Below the pieces are notes generated by a model that worked only from the letters and a program-made list of their open reading frames with translations, was not told where the DNA came from and searched no databases. Shown one piece after another: positions 35,507 through 44,501 of a stretch of DNA of 64,000 nucleotides. Position numbers and translations under genes: made by a program. Source of the stretch: Nesterenkonia xinjiangensis (GTDB lineage: Bacteria > Actinomycetota > Actinomycetes > Actinomycetales > Micrococcaceae); contig NZ_JACCFY010000001.1 of NCBI RefSeq assembly GCF_013410745.1, positions 2,356,001 to 2,420,000 on the forward strand, read 5' to 3'. The first letter of the stretch is position 1; every line of letters begins with the position of its first letter.

Positions 35507-35899
35507 ATGACCAAGAAGCCGATTATGACCCCTGAGGCCTGCCGTCCGGGAGGCCCGTATGCGCATGCTGTGCGCGCCGGCGACTTCGTGTTCCTCTCCG
35601 GGGCCACACCGCACCGGCCCGACGGAACCCTGGTCGACGGCGGCTTCGCCACCCAGGCCAAGGTCACCTTCGACCACCTGGCCGCCATCGCCGCCTCCGC
35701 TGACGCCAGTCTCGATCAGGCCGTCCGTGTGGGTGTCTACCTGCTGGATCTGGGCAACTTCGCCGGCATGAACGAGCTATTCCCGCAGTACTTCGGGGAG
35801 GGGCAGGTGGCCCGCACCACGTTGCAGGCGGATCTTCCCGGATTCGAGATCGAGGTGGATGCGGTGCTGTATTCGCCCCTCTCAGGCTCCGGGGGGTGA
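35507..35899 (+). CDS. RidA-family enamine/imine deaminase
   Basis: A 130-residue YjgF/RidA-family protein. PEACRPGGPYAHAVRAGDFV and VFLSGATPHRPDG form the N-terminal half; the substrate-binding arginine is in VARTTLQ and the C-terminal IEVDAV strand is present. RidA hydrolyses 2-aminoacrylate-type intermediates released by PLP dehydratases. AAAGGA precedes ATG 35507. It sits between the PLP enzyme and the symporter, in the same operon. Confidence 0.92.
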   Translation: MTKKPIMTPEACRPGGPYAHAVRAGDFVFLSGATPHRPDGTLVDGGFATQAKVTFDHLAAIAASADASLDQAVRVGVYLLDLGNFAGMNELFPQYFGEGQVARTTLQADLPGFEIEVDAVLYSPLSGSGG

Positions 35900-35905
35900 C
35901 CGGCA

Positions 35906-37390
35906 GTGGACGTCACACCACACCCTGTCTATCTGGGTGTCTTCATCGGATTCGTCATCCTCATGCTGGTCGTCGGGATCCTGATAGCCCGGAGGACCAA
36001 GACGGGTGAGGACTTCCTGCTGGCCGGGCGGAACCTGACCACGCCGCTGCTGCTGGCGACCACGCTGGCCACGCTGGTGGGGACCGGCTCCAGTCTGGGC
36101 GCCGTCGGCTTCGGCTATGAGAACGGGTGGGCCGGGGCCCTCTACGGCATCGGCGGAGCCACCGGCGTGCTACTCCTGATGCTGCTCTTCGCCGGGGTTC
36201 GGAAACACGGCTTCATGACCTACTCCGAGGAGGTCAGCTTCTACTACGGGGCGGACCGGAAGGTGAAGGGCCTCGTCGCCGTGGTCCTCCTGCTGGCCAG
36301 CGTGGGGTGGCTGGGTGCGCACATCATGGGCGGATCCATCTACCTGACCTACCTCACGGGAATCGACATCGACCTGGCCAAGGTCATCGTGGCCCTCGGC
36401 TTCGGGATCTACACCGTGGTCGGAGGTTACCTCGCCGTGGTGATCACCGACGCCATCCAGGGGACCCTGCTCTTTCTGGGCTTCACCGGACTGGCAGTGC
36501 TGGCCGTCGTGACGTTGGGCGGATTCTCCGGCCTGGACGCCGCCTCTGGCGAGGAGGCCATGGGCTTCCTCGGCTTGGAGGCCATGGGAACGCTGCCGGC
36601 TGTGTCCTTCGCGGCCGTCATCGCCGTGGGCGTGCTCGCCACTCCCTCCTTCCGGCAACGCATCTACTCGGCCAGGAACACCCAGGTGGTGCGACGCAGC
36701 TTCCTCTGGGTGGCGGGGCTGTTCGCGGCCTTCGCTGTGATGCCCGCGCTCGTCGGCATGGCTGCCTACAGCCTGAACCCGGATCTGGCATCACCTGACA
36801 TGGCGTTCCCCTACCTCGCCACGGAGGTCTTCCCCCTGGCGGTGGGAGCGTTCCTGCTGGTGGCGGGGCTCTCGGCGACCATGTCCTCCGGGGACTCCGA
36901 TGCGGTGACGGCTGTGACGATCCTGCTGCGCGACGTCGTCCAGATGGTCACCGGTCGGATGCCGAAGAAGGAGAAGATGGTCCTGTACTCACGGGTCTCC
37001 CTGGTCTGTGTCCTAGTCCTGGCGCTGGCCGGAGCGTTGATCGCCGACACGGTCATCGGGTACATCACCACGATGATCTCGACGATCCTCGCCGGACTCT
37101 TCGTGGCCTCCGTGCTGGGGCGGTTCTGGTCCCGTTCCACCTGGCAGGGTGGAATGGCGGCGATCGTGGCCGGCTCCGCCACGTCCCTCATCGTGCAGGC
37201 CAACGCCACCTGGAGCGAGTTCTGGGGGAGCCCGGTGTTCCCCTCCCTCGCCGTGGCCACGGCGGCCTGCGTGCTGGTCAGTCTGATCACTCCCCGGTCC
37301 CAGGTCTCCGAACAGGAGGCCCTGGACCAGCTCGCGGCGGAGCGGGCCCAGATCGACGTCGGCACCACCGTGCGGGCGGACGCTCCCTGA
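35906..37390 (+). CDS. Sodium:solute symporter (SSS family)
   Basis: A 494-residue polytopic protein with about 13 helices. The SSS pattern is visible in the N-terminal GRNLTTPLLLATTLATLVG, the GGYLAVVITDAIQG loop and the RIYSARNTQVVRR segment. GTG 35906 follows RidA by seven bases, so it is probably co-translated. The context suggests uptake of the operon's substrate, perhaps N-acetyl-glucosaminate or another D-amino or sugar acid; the family alone does not say which. Confidence 0.88.
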   Translation: MDVTPHPVYLGVFIGFVILMLVVGILIARRTKTGEDFLLAGRNLTTPLLLATTLATLVGTGSSLGAVGFGYENGWAGALYGIGGATGVLLLMLLFAGVRKHGFMTYSEEVSFYYGADRKVKGLVAVVLLLASVGWLGAHIMGGSIYLTYLTGIDIDLAKVIVALGFGIYTVVGGYLAVVITDAIQGTLLFLGFTGLAVLAVVTLGGFSGLDAASGEEAMGFLGLEAMGTLPAVSFAAVIAVGVLATPSFRQRIYSARNTQVVRRSFLWVAGLFAAFAVMPALVGMAAYSLNPDLASPDMAFPYLATEVFPLAVGAFLLVAGLSATMSSGDSDAVTAVTILLRDVVQMVTGRMPKKEKMVLYSRVSLVCVLVLALAGALIADTVIGYITTMISTILAGLFVASVLGRFWSRSTWQGGMAAIVAGSATSLIVQANATWSEFWGSPVFPSLAVATAACVLVSLITPRSQVSEQEALDQLAAERAQIDVGTTVRADAP

Positions 37391-37440
37391 CCCCGGCGCC
37401 CGGGCCTCAGCCGACGGGCTGAACCTACAGCCTGAATCGA

Positions 37441-37482
37441 CGGCCCCGCGTGCTCTGCTCAGATCGCAGAGCCGTGGGGTCG
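37441..37482. terminator. Bidirectional hairpin between symporter and dehydratase
   Basis: Inner stem GCTCTGC/GCAGAGC (37452-37458 with 37466-37472) and outer CGGCCCC/GGGGTCG stem. It overlaps the 3' end of the convergent minus-strand gene. Confidence 0.55.
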
Positions 37483-38442
37483 TCGGCCCAGGAACTCGGC
37501 GAAGCGGTCGGCGTCGATGTTGCCGCCGGTGATCACGGTCAGCACCTTCTTGCCGTGCAGCCGGCCCAGCAGCTCGTGCCGGAACGCCGCGACGCCGACG
37601 GCGCCGGAGCCCTCCACCATCTGTCGGTGGTGCTCGGCCAGCCATGCGACGGCGTCGGCGATGCTGTCCTCCCTCACGCTGACGAAGCCGTCGACCAGGC
37701 GCAGCACGATCTCCAGGTTCAGCGTCCCGATGTCGCCGGGGAGCCCGTCCGCCCAGGACGAGCGGTAGGGGACCTCCACACGGTGACCGGCCTCATAGCT
37801 GGCCCGGAACTTCGCGGAGACCTCCGGCTGGACGCCGATGATCTCGATGTCCGGGTTGATGGCCTTCGCCGCCACGGCGATCCCGGATATCAGCCCGCCG
37901 CCGCCGACCGGGACGACGATCGCGTCCAGATCGGGGACCTCGAGCAAAGCCTCCAAGGCCACGGTGCCCTGCCCGGCGATGATGCGCGGGTCGTCGTAGG
38001 AGTGCACGTAGACGGCACCGCGCTCCTCGGCGAGCCGCCAGGCGTGGGCCTCGGCGTCGTCATAGGAATCTCCATGGACGATCAGGTCCGCCCCGAGACC
38101 GCGGGCTCCGGCCTTTTTGGTCTCCGGGGTGTTCTCCGGCACCACGATGGTCGCGGGCACACCCTGGGCGGAGGCGGCCCAGCTCAGGCCTTGGGCGTGA
38201 TTGCCGGAGGAGGCGGTGACCACCCCGCGGTTTCGCTGCTCGGGACTGAGCGCGTCCACAGTGTTCAGCGCGCCCCGGACCTTGAAGGACCCGGTGAGCT
38301 GCTGGTTCTCCCATTTCAGCAGCAGCTCCGTGCCCGTCTGCGCGGAGAGCATCGGGGAGTGCTCGATGGAGGTCTCCCGGATCCGCCCGCGCAGGCGGCG
38401 GTGGGCGGTGACGACGTCGTGCAGGCTCGGCGGACGGTTCAT
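37459..38442 (-). CDS. Serine/threonine dehydratase-family PLP enzyme
   Basis: A 327-residue fold-type II PLP enzyme. The PLP lysine is in GSFKVRGA (about residue 53), followed by ASSGNHAQGLSW and the phosphate-binding GGGGLISG loop. The length without an ACT regulatory domain matches catabolic threonine/serine dehydratases and EutB-like hydroxyectoine enzymes. The substrate (L-threonine, serine or a beta-hydroxy amino acid) is open. It begins just after an 18-bp tandem repeat and follows the YjiH gene on the same strand. Confidence 0.85.
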   Translation of the reverse strand: MNRPPSLHDVVTAHRRLRGRIRETSIEHSPMLSAQTGTELLLKWENQQLTGSFKVRGALNTVDALSPEQRNRGVVTASSGNHAQGLSWAASAQGVPATIVVPENTPETKKAGARGLGADLIVHGDSYDDAEAHAWRLAEERGAVYVHSYDDPRIIAGQGTVALEALLEVPDLDAIVVPVGGGGLISGIAVAAKAINPDIEIIGVQPEVSAKFRASYEAGHRVEVPYRSSWADGLPGDIGTLNLEIVLRLVDGFVSVREDSIADAVAWLAEHHRQMVEGSGAVGVAAFRHELLGRLHGKKVLTVITGGNIDADRFAEFLGRRPHGSAI

Positions 38443-38464
38443 GGGGCCTCGTTCTTCTTGGGGT

Positions 38465-38518
38465 GGCTTGTTCTCACTGGGCGGCTGGTTCTCACTGGTC
38501 GGATGGTCCCCAGTGGGG
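38465..38518. repeat. Three 18-bp tandem repeats upstream of the dehydratase
   Basis: Units at 38465, 38483 and 38501; the first two differ at few bases, the third is more diverged. They lie 22-76 bp before the start codon of the minus-strand dehydratase, in its 5' untranslated region. Confidence 0.75.
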
Positions 38519-38610
38519 CGGTGCGGATCTCGGGCGGTGCGGGCGACGACGCCCCAGCCGCTGCAGGCGGCCGGGGCGTCGTCGGGGCTCTGGCTCGGCA
38601 GCCGGGACGA

Positions 38611-39993
38611 TCAGTAGAACAGGTGCGCCAGGCCGATGATGATCGGCAGGGTGATGAGCGTGCGCAGCAGGAAGATCATCACCAAGTGGTGGAGACGGAC
38701 CGGGATCTTCGAGGCCAGCAGCAGCCCGCCCACCTCGGACATGAAGATCAGCTGGGTGACGGAGAGGCAGCCGATGATGAACCGGGTCATCTCCGCCTCG
38801 ATGCCCGCACCGATCACCGCCGGCAGCAGCATGTCGGCGAAGCCGATGAACAGCGTCTCCGAGGCGGCGGCGGCCTCCGGGACGCCCAGCAGCTCCAGGA
38901 CCGGCACGAAGGGCGCGCCCAGCCAGGAGAACAGCGGGGTGTGCTCGGCGATCAGGACCGCCACCGTGCCCACGGCCATGATGATGGGGATGATGCCGAC
39001 CCACATCTCCAGCACGTTGGAGGCACCACGGCGGCCGATGTCGCCGATCCGCGCCGTGGATGAGCGCTCCAGGGCGCTGTCCCATGCCCGGCGCAGGACA
39101 TGGGCCCGCCCGCCGACGGCAGCTCCGGCGGCGTCGGCGTCGTGCGCGGCGTGGTCCTGCGCCTCGGTGCCCTGGGCCGGGACCCAGTCGGCGTAGCTGT
39201 CGCTGAACCGGGAGAGCGGCGGGATGCGCGGCATGATCATCGCCGCCGCGAGCCCGGCGACCACAATGGTGGCGTAGAAGGGCGCGAACATGTGCTGCAG
39301 GCTCAGGTAGCCCATGATCACGATCGTGAACGTCAGCGAGACCACGTTGAACGTGGTGCCCAGCACCGCCGCCTCACGCTTGGTGTAGTAGCCCTGCACA
39401 TACTGCTGGTTGGTCATCAGCACACCGATGGTGGCGTCACCCAGCCAGGAGGCGAGGCTGTCGATCGAGGAGCGTCCGGGGACGGTGAACAGCGGGCGCA
39501 TCACCTTGTTGAGCAGCACCCCGGCGAACTCCAGCAGGCCGAAGTTCAGCAGCAGCGGCAGCAGGAACCCGGCGAAGAAGAACACGGTGACCATGACGGC
39601 GGCGAGGCCGAAGATCAGGTCCCCGGTGTCCTCGCCCCAGAGCCACTCCGGGCCGAGCTGGAGCACCGTCATCAGTCCGAACACCAGGCCGAGCACACGC
39701 AGGCCGAACCAGACCGGGGTGGTCGAGAACAGCGCCCGCACGAGGTGGCGCTCCTTCCACGTCTCCGGGAAGGTCCGGTAGGCGAGGGTCCCGACGACTG
39801 AGACCGCCATCAGACCCACTGTCAGCCAGGGGAGAGCCCCGGCCAGTCCGTCCTGCGCGGCGCCGGCGAGGAAGGCCACCGGGATGGTGATCGAGCCCTC
39901 GCCGTCCGGGACGGGCACGACGAAGATCATGAGCCCCAGCAGAGAGGGGATCAGGAACCAGGGGACGGCGCGCTGAGTGGATGTCTGGGTCAT
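38611..39993 (-). CDS. YjiH-family membrane protein (nucleoside-recognition GATE domains)
   Basis: A 460-residue protein with about 10-11 helices and two Gate-type domains, one from about residue 130 (VTVFFFAGFLLPLLLNFG, IDSLASWLGDATIGVLMTNQQYVQG) and one from about 340 (FIGFADMLLPAVIGAG, LSVTQLIFMSEVGG). YjiH-family proteins are putative transporters without a settled substrate. ATG 39993 has GAGGA upstream; the longer frame beyond it is non-coding. It follows the NCS1 permease by 10 bp on the same strand. Confidence 0.8.
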   Translation of the reverse strand: MTQTSTQRAVPWFLIPSLLGLMIFVVPVPDGEGSITIPVAFLAGAAQDGLAGALPWLTVGLMAVSVVGTLAYRTFPETWKERHLVRALFSTTPVWFGLRVLGLVFGLMTVLQLGPEWLWGEDTGDLIFGLAAVMVTVFFFAGFLLPLLLNFGLLEFAGVLLNKVMRPLFTVPGRSSIDSLASWLGDATIGVLMTNQQYVQGYYTKREAAVLGTTFNVVSLTFTIVIMGYLSLQHMFAPFYATIVVAGLAAAMIMPRIPPLSRFSDSYADWVPAQGTEAQDHAAHDADAAGAAVGGRAHVLRRAWDSALERSSTARIGDIGRRGASNVLEMWVGIIPIIMAVGTVAVLIAEHTPLFSWLGAPFVPVLELLGVPEAAAASETLFIGFADMLLPAVIGAGIEAEMTRFIIGCLSVTQLIFMSEVGGLLLASKIPVRLHHLVMIFLLRTLITLPIIIGLAHLFY

Positions 39994-40003
39994 GGTCGGG
40001 TCC

Positions 40004-41377
40004 TCACCTTGTGGTGGACAGCAGAGCGGGGGAGTCTGAGGTGGGCAGGGGCGGTGTCCGAGTGTGCCAGGAGAGCGCCAGGTATGCGGCGGCGCTGAGC
40101 AGGAACGCCGGGATGCTCGCTCCGACGGCCAGCGGCCAGACGTAGGTCCAGCAGTAGATGGACGCCGCACCGGCGACCCAGACGACGAACGCCCGCCAGT
40201 TCGCTCCGTGGCGGTACCAGTAGTCACCGCCGGAAGCCTCCAGGATGTCCCGGGTGTAGCGGGCACGGCGCAGCACATAGTAGTCGATCAGCAGGATGGC
40301 GAAGACCGGGATGAAGAACGCGCTGATCATCACCAGGAAGTCGGTGAACTGGTCCAGCAGGGCGAGCCAGGTCGACCCCAGCACCGAGATGCCGCCCAGC
40401 ACCAGTGCCGTGGGCAGGAAACGGAACCGACGCCCGGCGCGGAAGCCCACCGCCGAGGTGGTCATGCCGTAGACGGCCATGGTGTTGGTGGCCATCACGG
40501 AGAAGAAGATCACCACGGCCACCGGTGTGCCGAAGCCCTCCACGAAGGCCACCGGATCGAAGGCCTCCGGCGAGCTGCCGGAGGCGATCAGGTAGGAGAT
40601 TCCGGTCAGTCCCAGCAGCATCGCCAGCACGGTGGAGGTGGTGTAGCCCAGACCGGAGCCGACGACGCCGGCCCGCGGAGTGCGGGCGAAGCGGTTGAAG
40701 TCCGCCGAGAGCACCGTCCAGGAGATCGCCGTGGCGATGACGATGTCCAGGGCGGTGATCGAGGTCATCTCGGCCCCGGGGTCCTCGGGCAGCGCCTGGA
40801 AGTCCGTCACCGAGAAGGCAGAGAGCGCGAGGTAGAAGACGTAGCCCATCACGACCAGGATGAAGACCGCCAGCCACGGCTCCACCTTGGCGATCCCGGA
40901 ATGCCCGAAGATCGCCAGGGAGACCACGATGATCTCGCAGACCACCGACCACAGCACCGGGTTGGACCAGCCGGTGAAGCCTGAGACCAGATGGTCCACC
41001 GTGATGCCGGCCAGCATGGCCTGCACCCAGCTCCATCCCATGAGCACCACGACGTTGGCGGCCACCGTCAGCATGGATCCGCGCAGCCCGAACGGCCCCC
41101 GGGTCAGCGCCATGGTGGCCAGTCCGGTGCGGGTGCCGATGGCGCCGACGGCGGTCAGCACCGCCGCGCCGACCAGCGTGCCGATCAGGATCGCGGTGGC
41201 CGCAGCCCCGTAGCCGATGCCCGGCACGAACAGGGTGCCGGTCAGCATGGTGGTGACCACCAGGTTGGCGGCCAGCCAGATCATGAAGATCCGGCGGCCG
41301 GAGAGGTGACCGGTGACCGGGTGGCCGGTCTCGGAGTGCGTCTCGAGGTGCTGGTCCAGGCGGCGGTAGAGGTTCAT
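40004..41377 (-). CDS. NCS1-family (cytosine/purine permease-like) transporter
   Basis: A 457-residue protein with 12 predicted helices. The NCS1 pattern is clear in NLVVTTMLTGTLFVPGIG, TRGPFGLRGSML, the WSWVQAMLAG loop and DFNRFARTPRAG. Members carry nucleobases, hydantoins, thiamin or polyamine-like amines. It starts four bases after the agmatinase-like gene ends, so it may import that enzyme's substrate. Confidence 0.85.
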   Translation of the reverse strand: MNLYRRLDQHLETHSETGHPVTGHLSGRRIFMIWLAANLVVTTMLTGTLFVPGIGYGAAATAILIGTLVGAAVLTAVGAIGTRTGLATMALTRGPFGLRGSMLTVAANVVVLMGWSWVQAMLAGITVDHLVSGFTGWSNPVLWSVVCEIIVVSLAIFGHSGIAKVEPWLAVFILVVMGYVFYLALSAFSVTDFQALPEDPGAEMTSITALDIVIATAISWTVLSADFNRFARTPRAGVVGSGLGYTTSTVLAMLLGLTGISYLIASGSSPEAFDPVAFVEGFGTPVAVVIFFSVMATNTMAVYGMTTSAVGFRAGRRFRFLPTALVLGGISVLGSTWLALLDQFTDFLVMISAFFIPVFAILLIDYYVLRRARYTRDILEASGGDYWYRHGANWRAFVVWVAGAASIYCWTYVWPLAVGASIPAFLLSAAAYLALSWHTRTPPLPTSDSPALLSTTR

Positions 41378-41381
41378 GGGA

Positions 41382-42389
41382 TCAGTCTCGCTGGGTGTTC
41401 TCGAGCTGGGTGTTCTCGAGCTGGATGTTCTTGGACCGGCCCATCGCGGAGATCAGCTCGTAGACCACGTGGCTGGCCGCGACCGCGGTCAGTTGGGCGT
41501 GGTCATAGGCGGGGGCCACCTCGACGACGTCGGCGCCGACGATGTTCAGGTCCGAGAGCGCGCGGATGATCCGCAGCAGCTCGCGGGAGGTCATGCCGCC
41601 GGCCTCCGGGGTGCCGGTGCCGGGGGCATGGGCCGGGTCGAGGACGTCGATGTCAATGGAGATGTACACCGGGCGGTCGCCGAGCCGGGCCCGCAGCCGC
41701 TCGACGGCGGCGGGCACCCCGTGCTCCTCGATGAAGTCGGTGGTGGTGATCTCGAAGCCCAGGCGGGCGTCGTCGTCGAGGTCCTTCTTGCCGTAGAGCG
41801 GGCCGCGGATGCCCAGGTGGGCGCTGGCGGTCAGGTCGATGTAGCCGTCCTCGGACGCGCGGCGGAAGGGGGTGCCGTGGGTGACCGGGGCACCGAAGTA
41901 GGTGTCCCAGGTGTCCAGGTGGGCATCGGCGTGGAGCACGGCTACCGGGCCGTGCTTCTCCGCCATCGTGCGCAGCAGCGGGTAGGCGATGGTGTGGTCT
42001 CCGCCGATGACGACCAGCCGGTCTGCGCGGGTGAGCAGATCGCGGGCGCCGTCGGCGACCTGCTGGACGGCCTCGTCCAGGTTGAACGGGTTGGCGACCA
42101 GGTCACCGGCGTCGGCGACCTGCTGGACCTCGAACGGGGAGATGTCCTGAGCCGGGTTGTACGGGCGCAGCAGCCGCGAGGCCTCGCGGACGTGGGAGGG
42201 GCCGAATCGGGCGCCGGGCCGGTAGCTGACACCGGTGTCGAAGGGTACCCCGGCCACGGCGATGTCGGCGTGGCCCACTTCGTGGAGCTCAGGCAGCAGG
42301 GCGTAGGTGGCGCGTCCCGCATAGCGCGGGGTCTTGGAACTGTCACGGGGGCCGACAGGGGTGTTCTTGGTGGAGTCCTGAGGTGTCAT
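41382..42389 (-). CDS. Agmatinase / guanidinobutyrase-type ureohydrolase
   Basis: A 335-residue arginase-superfamily enzyme. The binuclear manganese site is complete: [14 protein letters not shown] and [19 protein letters not shown]. It hydrolyses agmatine to putrescine and urea, or 4-guanidinobutyrate to GABA and urea; both would feed GABA metabolism. The long frame upstream is antisense to the oxidase gene; ATG 42389 has AAAGGA before it. The C-terminus carries [12 protein letters not shown] repeats from a 15-bp tandem array. Upstream on the same strand is a 2-monooxygenase-like amine oxidase, which favours the guanidinobutyrate route. Confidence 0.9.
   Translation of the reverse strand: MTPQDSTKNTPVGPRDSSKTPRYAGRATYALLPELHEVGHADIAVAGVPFDTGVSYRPGARFGPSHVREASRLLRPYNPAQDISPFEVQQVADAGDLVANPFNLDEAVQQVADGARDLLTRADRLVVIGGDHTIAYPLLRTMAEKHGPVAVLHADAHLDTWDTYFGAPVTHGTPFRRASEDGYIDLTASAHLGIRGPLYGKKDLDDDARLGFEITTTDFIEEHGVPAAVERLRARLGDRPVYISIDIDVLDPAHAPGTGTPEAGGMTSRELLRIIRALSDLNIVGADVVEVAPAYDHAQLTAVAASHVVYELISAMGRSKNIQLENTQLENTQRD
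41391..41435 (-). repeat. 15-bp tandem repeats at the 3' end of the agmatinase-type gene
   Basis: Units 41391-41405 and 41406-41420 are identical; 41421-41435 is diverged. They encode QLENT repeats at the very C-terminus. Confidence 0.85.
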
Positions 42390-42460
42390 GGTGTCCTTTC
42401 GGGCGGGGGAGGCAGGAGGAGCAGGCTGCCCGGTGCAGGCAGGAGGGTGGTGGGGAGGCT

Positions 42461-44185
42461 TCAGTCCAGAGAGATGGGCTTGAGCTCGTCCCAGACGTCT
42501 CCCGGGCCGGGGTTCTGGGCCGCGGTGGTTCCGCCCAGGTGGTCCATCACGCCCCAGACGGCGTTGAGCGCGGTGGTGACGGCGCCGTCCGCCCAGCCTG
42601 CGGTGAAGGAGATGTCGTCGCCGGCGAGGAAGACGCCGCGCTGGTGCTCGGGCAGGTCCTTCTGGACGAAGTGGTTGAAGAGCCTCTCCTGGTACCGGTA
42701 GTGGCCCGGGAGGTTGTTCTTGAAGGCGCCCATGAAGTTGGGGTCCGCCTCCCAGGAGACGGTGATCGGCTGGCCGATGATGTGGGATCCGATGTCCAGG
42801 TTCGGGTAGATCTTGTGCAGCGAGTGCAGCATGAGCCGGGTGCGCTCGTCGGCGTCCAGCGGCAGCCATTTCAGGGCGTCGTCGTTCCAGGTGTAGGAAA
42901 GCAGGATCGCCGCAGGCCTGCCCGGCCCCTCGTCCAGCAGGTAGGTGGCCCGGGGGAGGCGGTCGGTCAGCGTCATGGACATCACTGGGCGACCGGTCTC
43001 GGGGTCGATGTCGCGCCAGAACGGGCGGTCGACCATGACGAAGGTCTTCGAGGAGAGCATGTAGTGGCTCTTCTCGATGGCGTTCCACATCTCCGGGTCG
43101 AACAGCTCCTCATCGGTGTCGATACGGGCCGAGAGCAGCCAGGACTGGCAGGTGACCACGGCGGCCGGGTAGGTGACGGTGCGTCCCCACTTCTCGGTGA
43201 TGGTGACCCCGCCGGCGGGCAGGGAGTCGTCCTCGCCGCGGTGGATGCCGATGACCGCGCCGCGGGGCGCGCCGCTGTGCAGCGACTCCAGGGACGTGCC
43301 CTGCGGCCAGTGGACGATGTCCTCCGGTGCGTGGCGCCACAGCGATTCGGGGAGCCGCTGGGCCCCGCCGACGATGCCGCGATGGTCGTCGTCGGCGTCG
43401 GTGAAGACGACGCGCAGGACCTCGAGCACGGAGTTGGGGAAGTCGGTGTCCCAGCCGCCGGAGCCGAAGCCCACTTGGCCGAAGGTCTCGATGTGCTTCC
43501 AGCTCAACGCCTTGAACGCCTCGGAGCCGGCGACGAAGCCGTAGAAGGACTCATCGTCGAAGCGGGACACCAGCTCGTTCCAGAGGCGCTTGAGCTCGGC
43601 GGCGTCACGGTGACGGATGGCATCCTGGACGGCGTCGAGCTCGGCCTCGTCGCGCAGGGCCTTCTTCCAGGCCTCGGCGACGTCGCGGTAGAGCTGCGGC
43701 AGCTCGGCCTCGGTCTCGGCGTAGGTCGGCTCGGGCTCGTGCGCCAGATCGATGACGGTCGAGGGGGTCACCGGGGAGAGCGGGTTCGGGAACGCCCGGG
43801 TCTCCAGGTCCAGCAGGTCCACGTAGTGGTAGAAGGCGCGGCCGGTGGTGGGGAAGCGCATCCCGCCGAGGTCCACGACGACGTCGGGGGCGCCGTCGAA
43901 GGACTGGGACTTCAGCCGGCCACCGATCCCGGCGGCCTCATAGATCACCGGCTTCAGGCCCATCTTCATCAGCTCATACGCCGCGACGACGCCGGCCAGC
44001 CCGGCTCCCACCACGGCCACCTCGGTGCCGTGGGCCTGTTGGGGGATCTGCCCGAGGCCGGCGGCGCTGGCCAGGTAGTGGTCGTAGCTGAACGGGAAGT
44101 CCGGGCTGAGCATCGTCAGAGGCGGAGCGTCGGCGGGACGTTCGGCGGCGTAGGACTCGTCGTGCAGCGGGGTCGACATCGTCAT
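42461..44185 (-). CDS. Flavin amine oxidase, amino-acid 2-monooxygenase type
   Basis: A 574-residue FAD amine-oxidase-superfamily protein. The N-terminal [17 protein letters not shown] extension before the FAD motif [17 protein letters not shown] (about 56-72), the GIGGRLKSQ segment and the C-terminal [20 protein letters not shown] match tryptophan/lysine/arginine 2-monooxygenase-like enzymes, which are longer than putrescine oxidases. It would convert an L-amino acid to an amide or a keto acid. With a guanidinobutyrase next door, L-arginine is an attractive substrate, but no amidase for 4-guanidinobutyramide is seen here. Divergent from the Lrp-type regulator. Confidence 0.85.
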   Translation of the reverse strand: MTMSTPLHDESYAAERPADAPPLTMLSPDFPFSYDHYLASAAGLGQIPQQAHGTEVAVVGAGLAGVVAAYELMKMGLKPVIYEAAGIGGRLKSQSFDGAPDVVVDLGGMRFPTTGRAFYHYVDLLDLETRAFPNPLSPVTPSTVIDLAHEPEPTYAETEAELPQLYRDVAEAWKKALRDEAELDAVQDAIRHRDAAELKRLWNELVSRFDDESFYGFVAGSEAFKALSWKHIETFGQVGFGSGGWDTDFPNSVLEVLRVVFTDADDDHRGIVGGAQRLPESLWRHAPEDIVHWPQGTSLESLHSGAPRGAVIGIHRGEDDSLPAGGVTITEKWGRTVTYPAAVVTCQSWLLSARIDTDEELFDPEMWNAIEKSHYMLSSKTFVMVDRPFWRDIDPETGRPVMSMTLTDRLPRATYLLDEGPGRPAAILLSYTWNDDALKWLPLDADERTRLMLHSLHKIYPNLDIGSHIIGQPITVSWEADPNFMGAFKNNLPGHYRYQERLFNHFVQKDLPEHQRGVFLAGDDISFTAGWADGAVTTALNAVWGVMDHLGGTTAAQNPGPGDVWDELKPISLD

Positions 44186-44501
44186 GGGCGGATCCTTGGT
44201 CTCGAGCAGGTTCAGGTGTGAGCCTCACGGGCGGCCGTGATCAGGGTATCGAGCGGGTCTGACCCCGCAGAGGGTGGGCGGCGCGGGGCAGAGGAGTGTG
44301 AGGTGAATCTACTGAGATGGACGTCACAGGGCAAGGCTGGAAGAATTGTCTCACGCTGCATCTGATGCAGTTCTGTCCACTCATCGTCGCCAGCGTGCAC
44401 CGTATGAGACTCAAGTGCGGCTATATGCTTCGTTTCTGTCAGCTTTCGCTGGCAGGGGATGGTTTCTCGGGCGGGATCCGGAGCTCAGGAGGGGAGACGG
44501 C
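44186..44501. promoter_or_regulatory. Divergent regulatory region between the amine oxidase and Lrp genes
   Basis: 316 bp without a gene and AT-richer than its surroundings at about 44300-44460. It contains the perfect 15-bp palindrome CTGCATCTGATGCAG at 44356-44370, a good candidate binding site for the adjacent Lrp-type protein. No small gene or RNA was recognised. Confidence 0.5.
44356..44370. promoter_or_regulatory. 15-bp perfect palindrome, Lrp-type operator candidate
   Basis: 7+1+7 dyad, about 170 bp upstream of the amine oxidase gene and 132 bp upstream of the Lrp-type gene. Confidence 0.5.

Noticed and set aside
42461-44185. Putrescine oxidase as the call for the flavin oxidase
   Set aside because: The protein is about 100 residues longer than putrescine oxidases and has the N-terminal extension of the 2-monooxygenase group.
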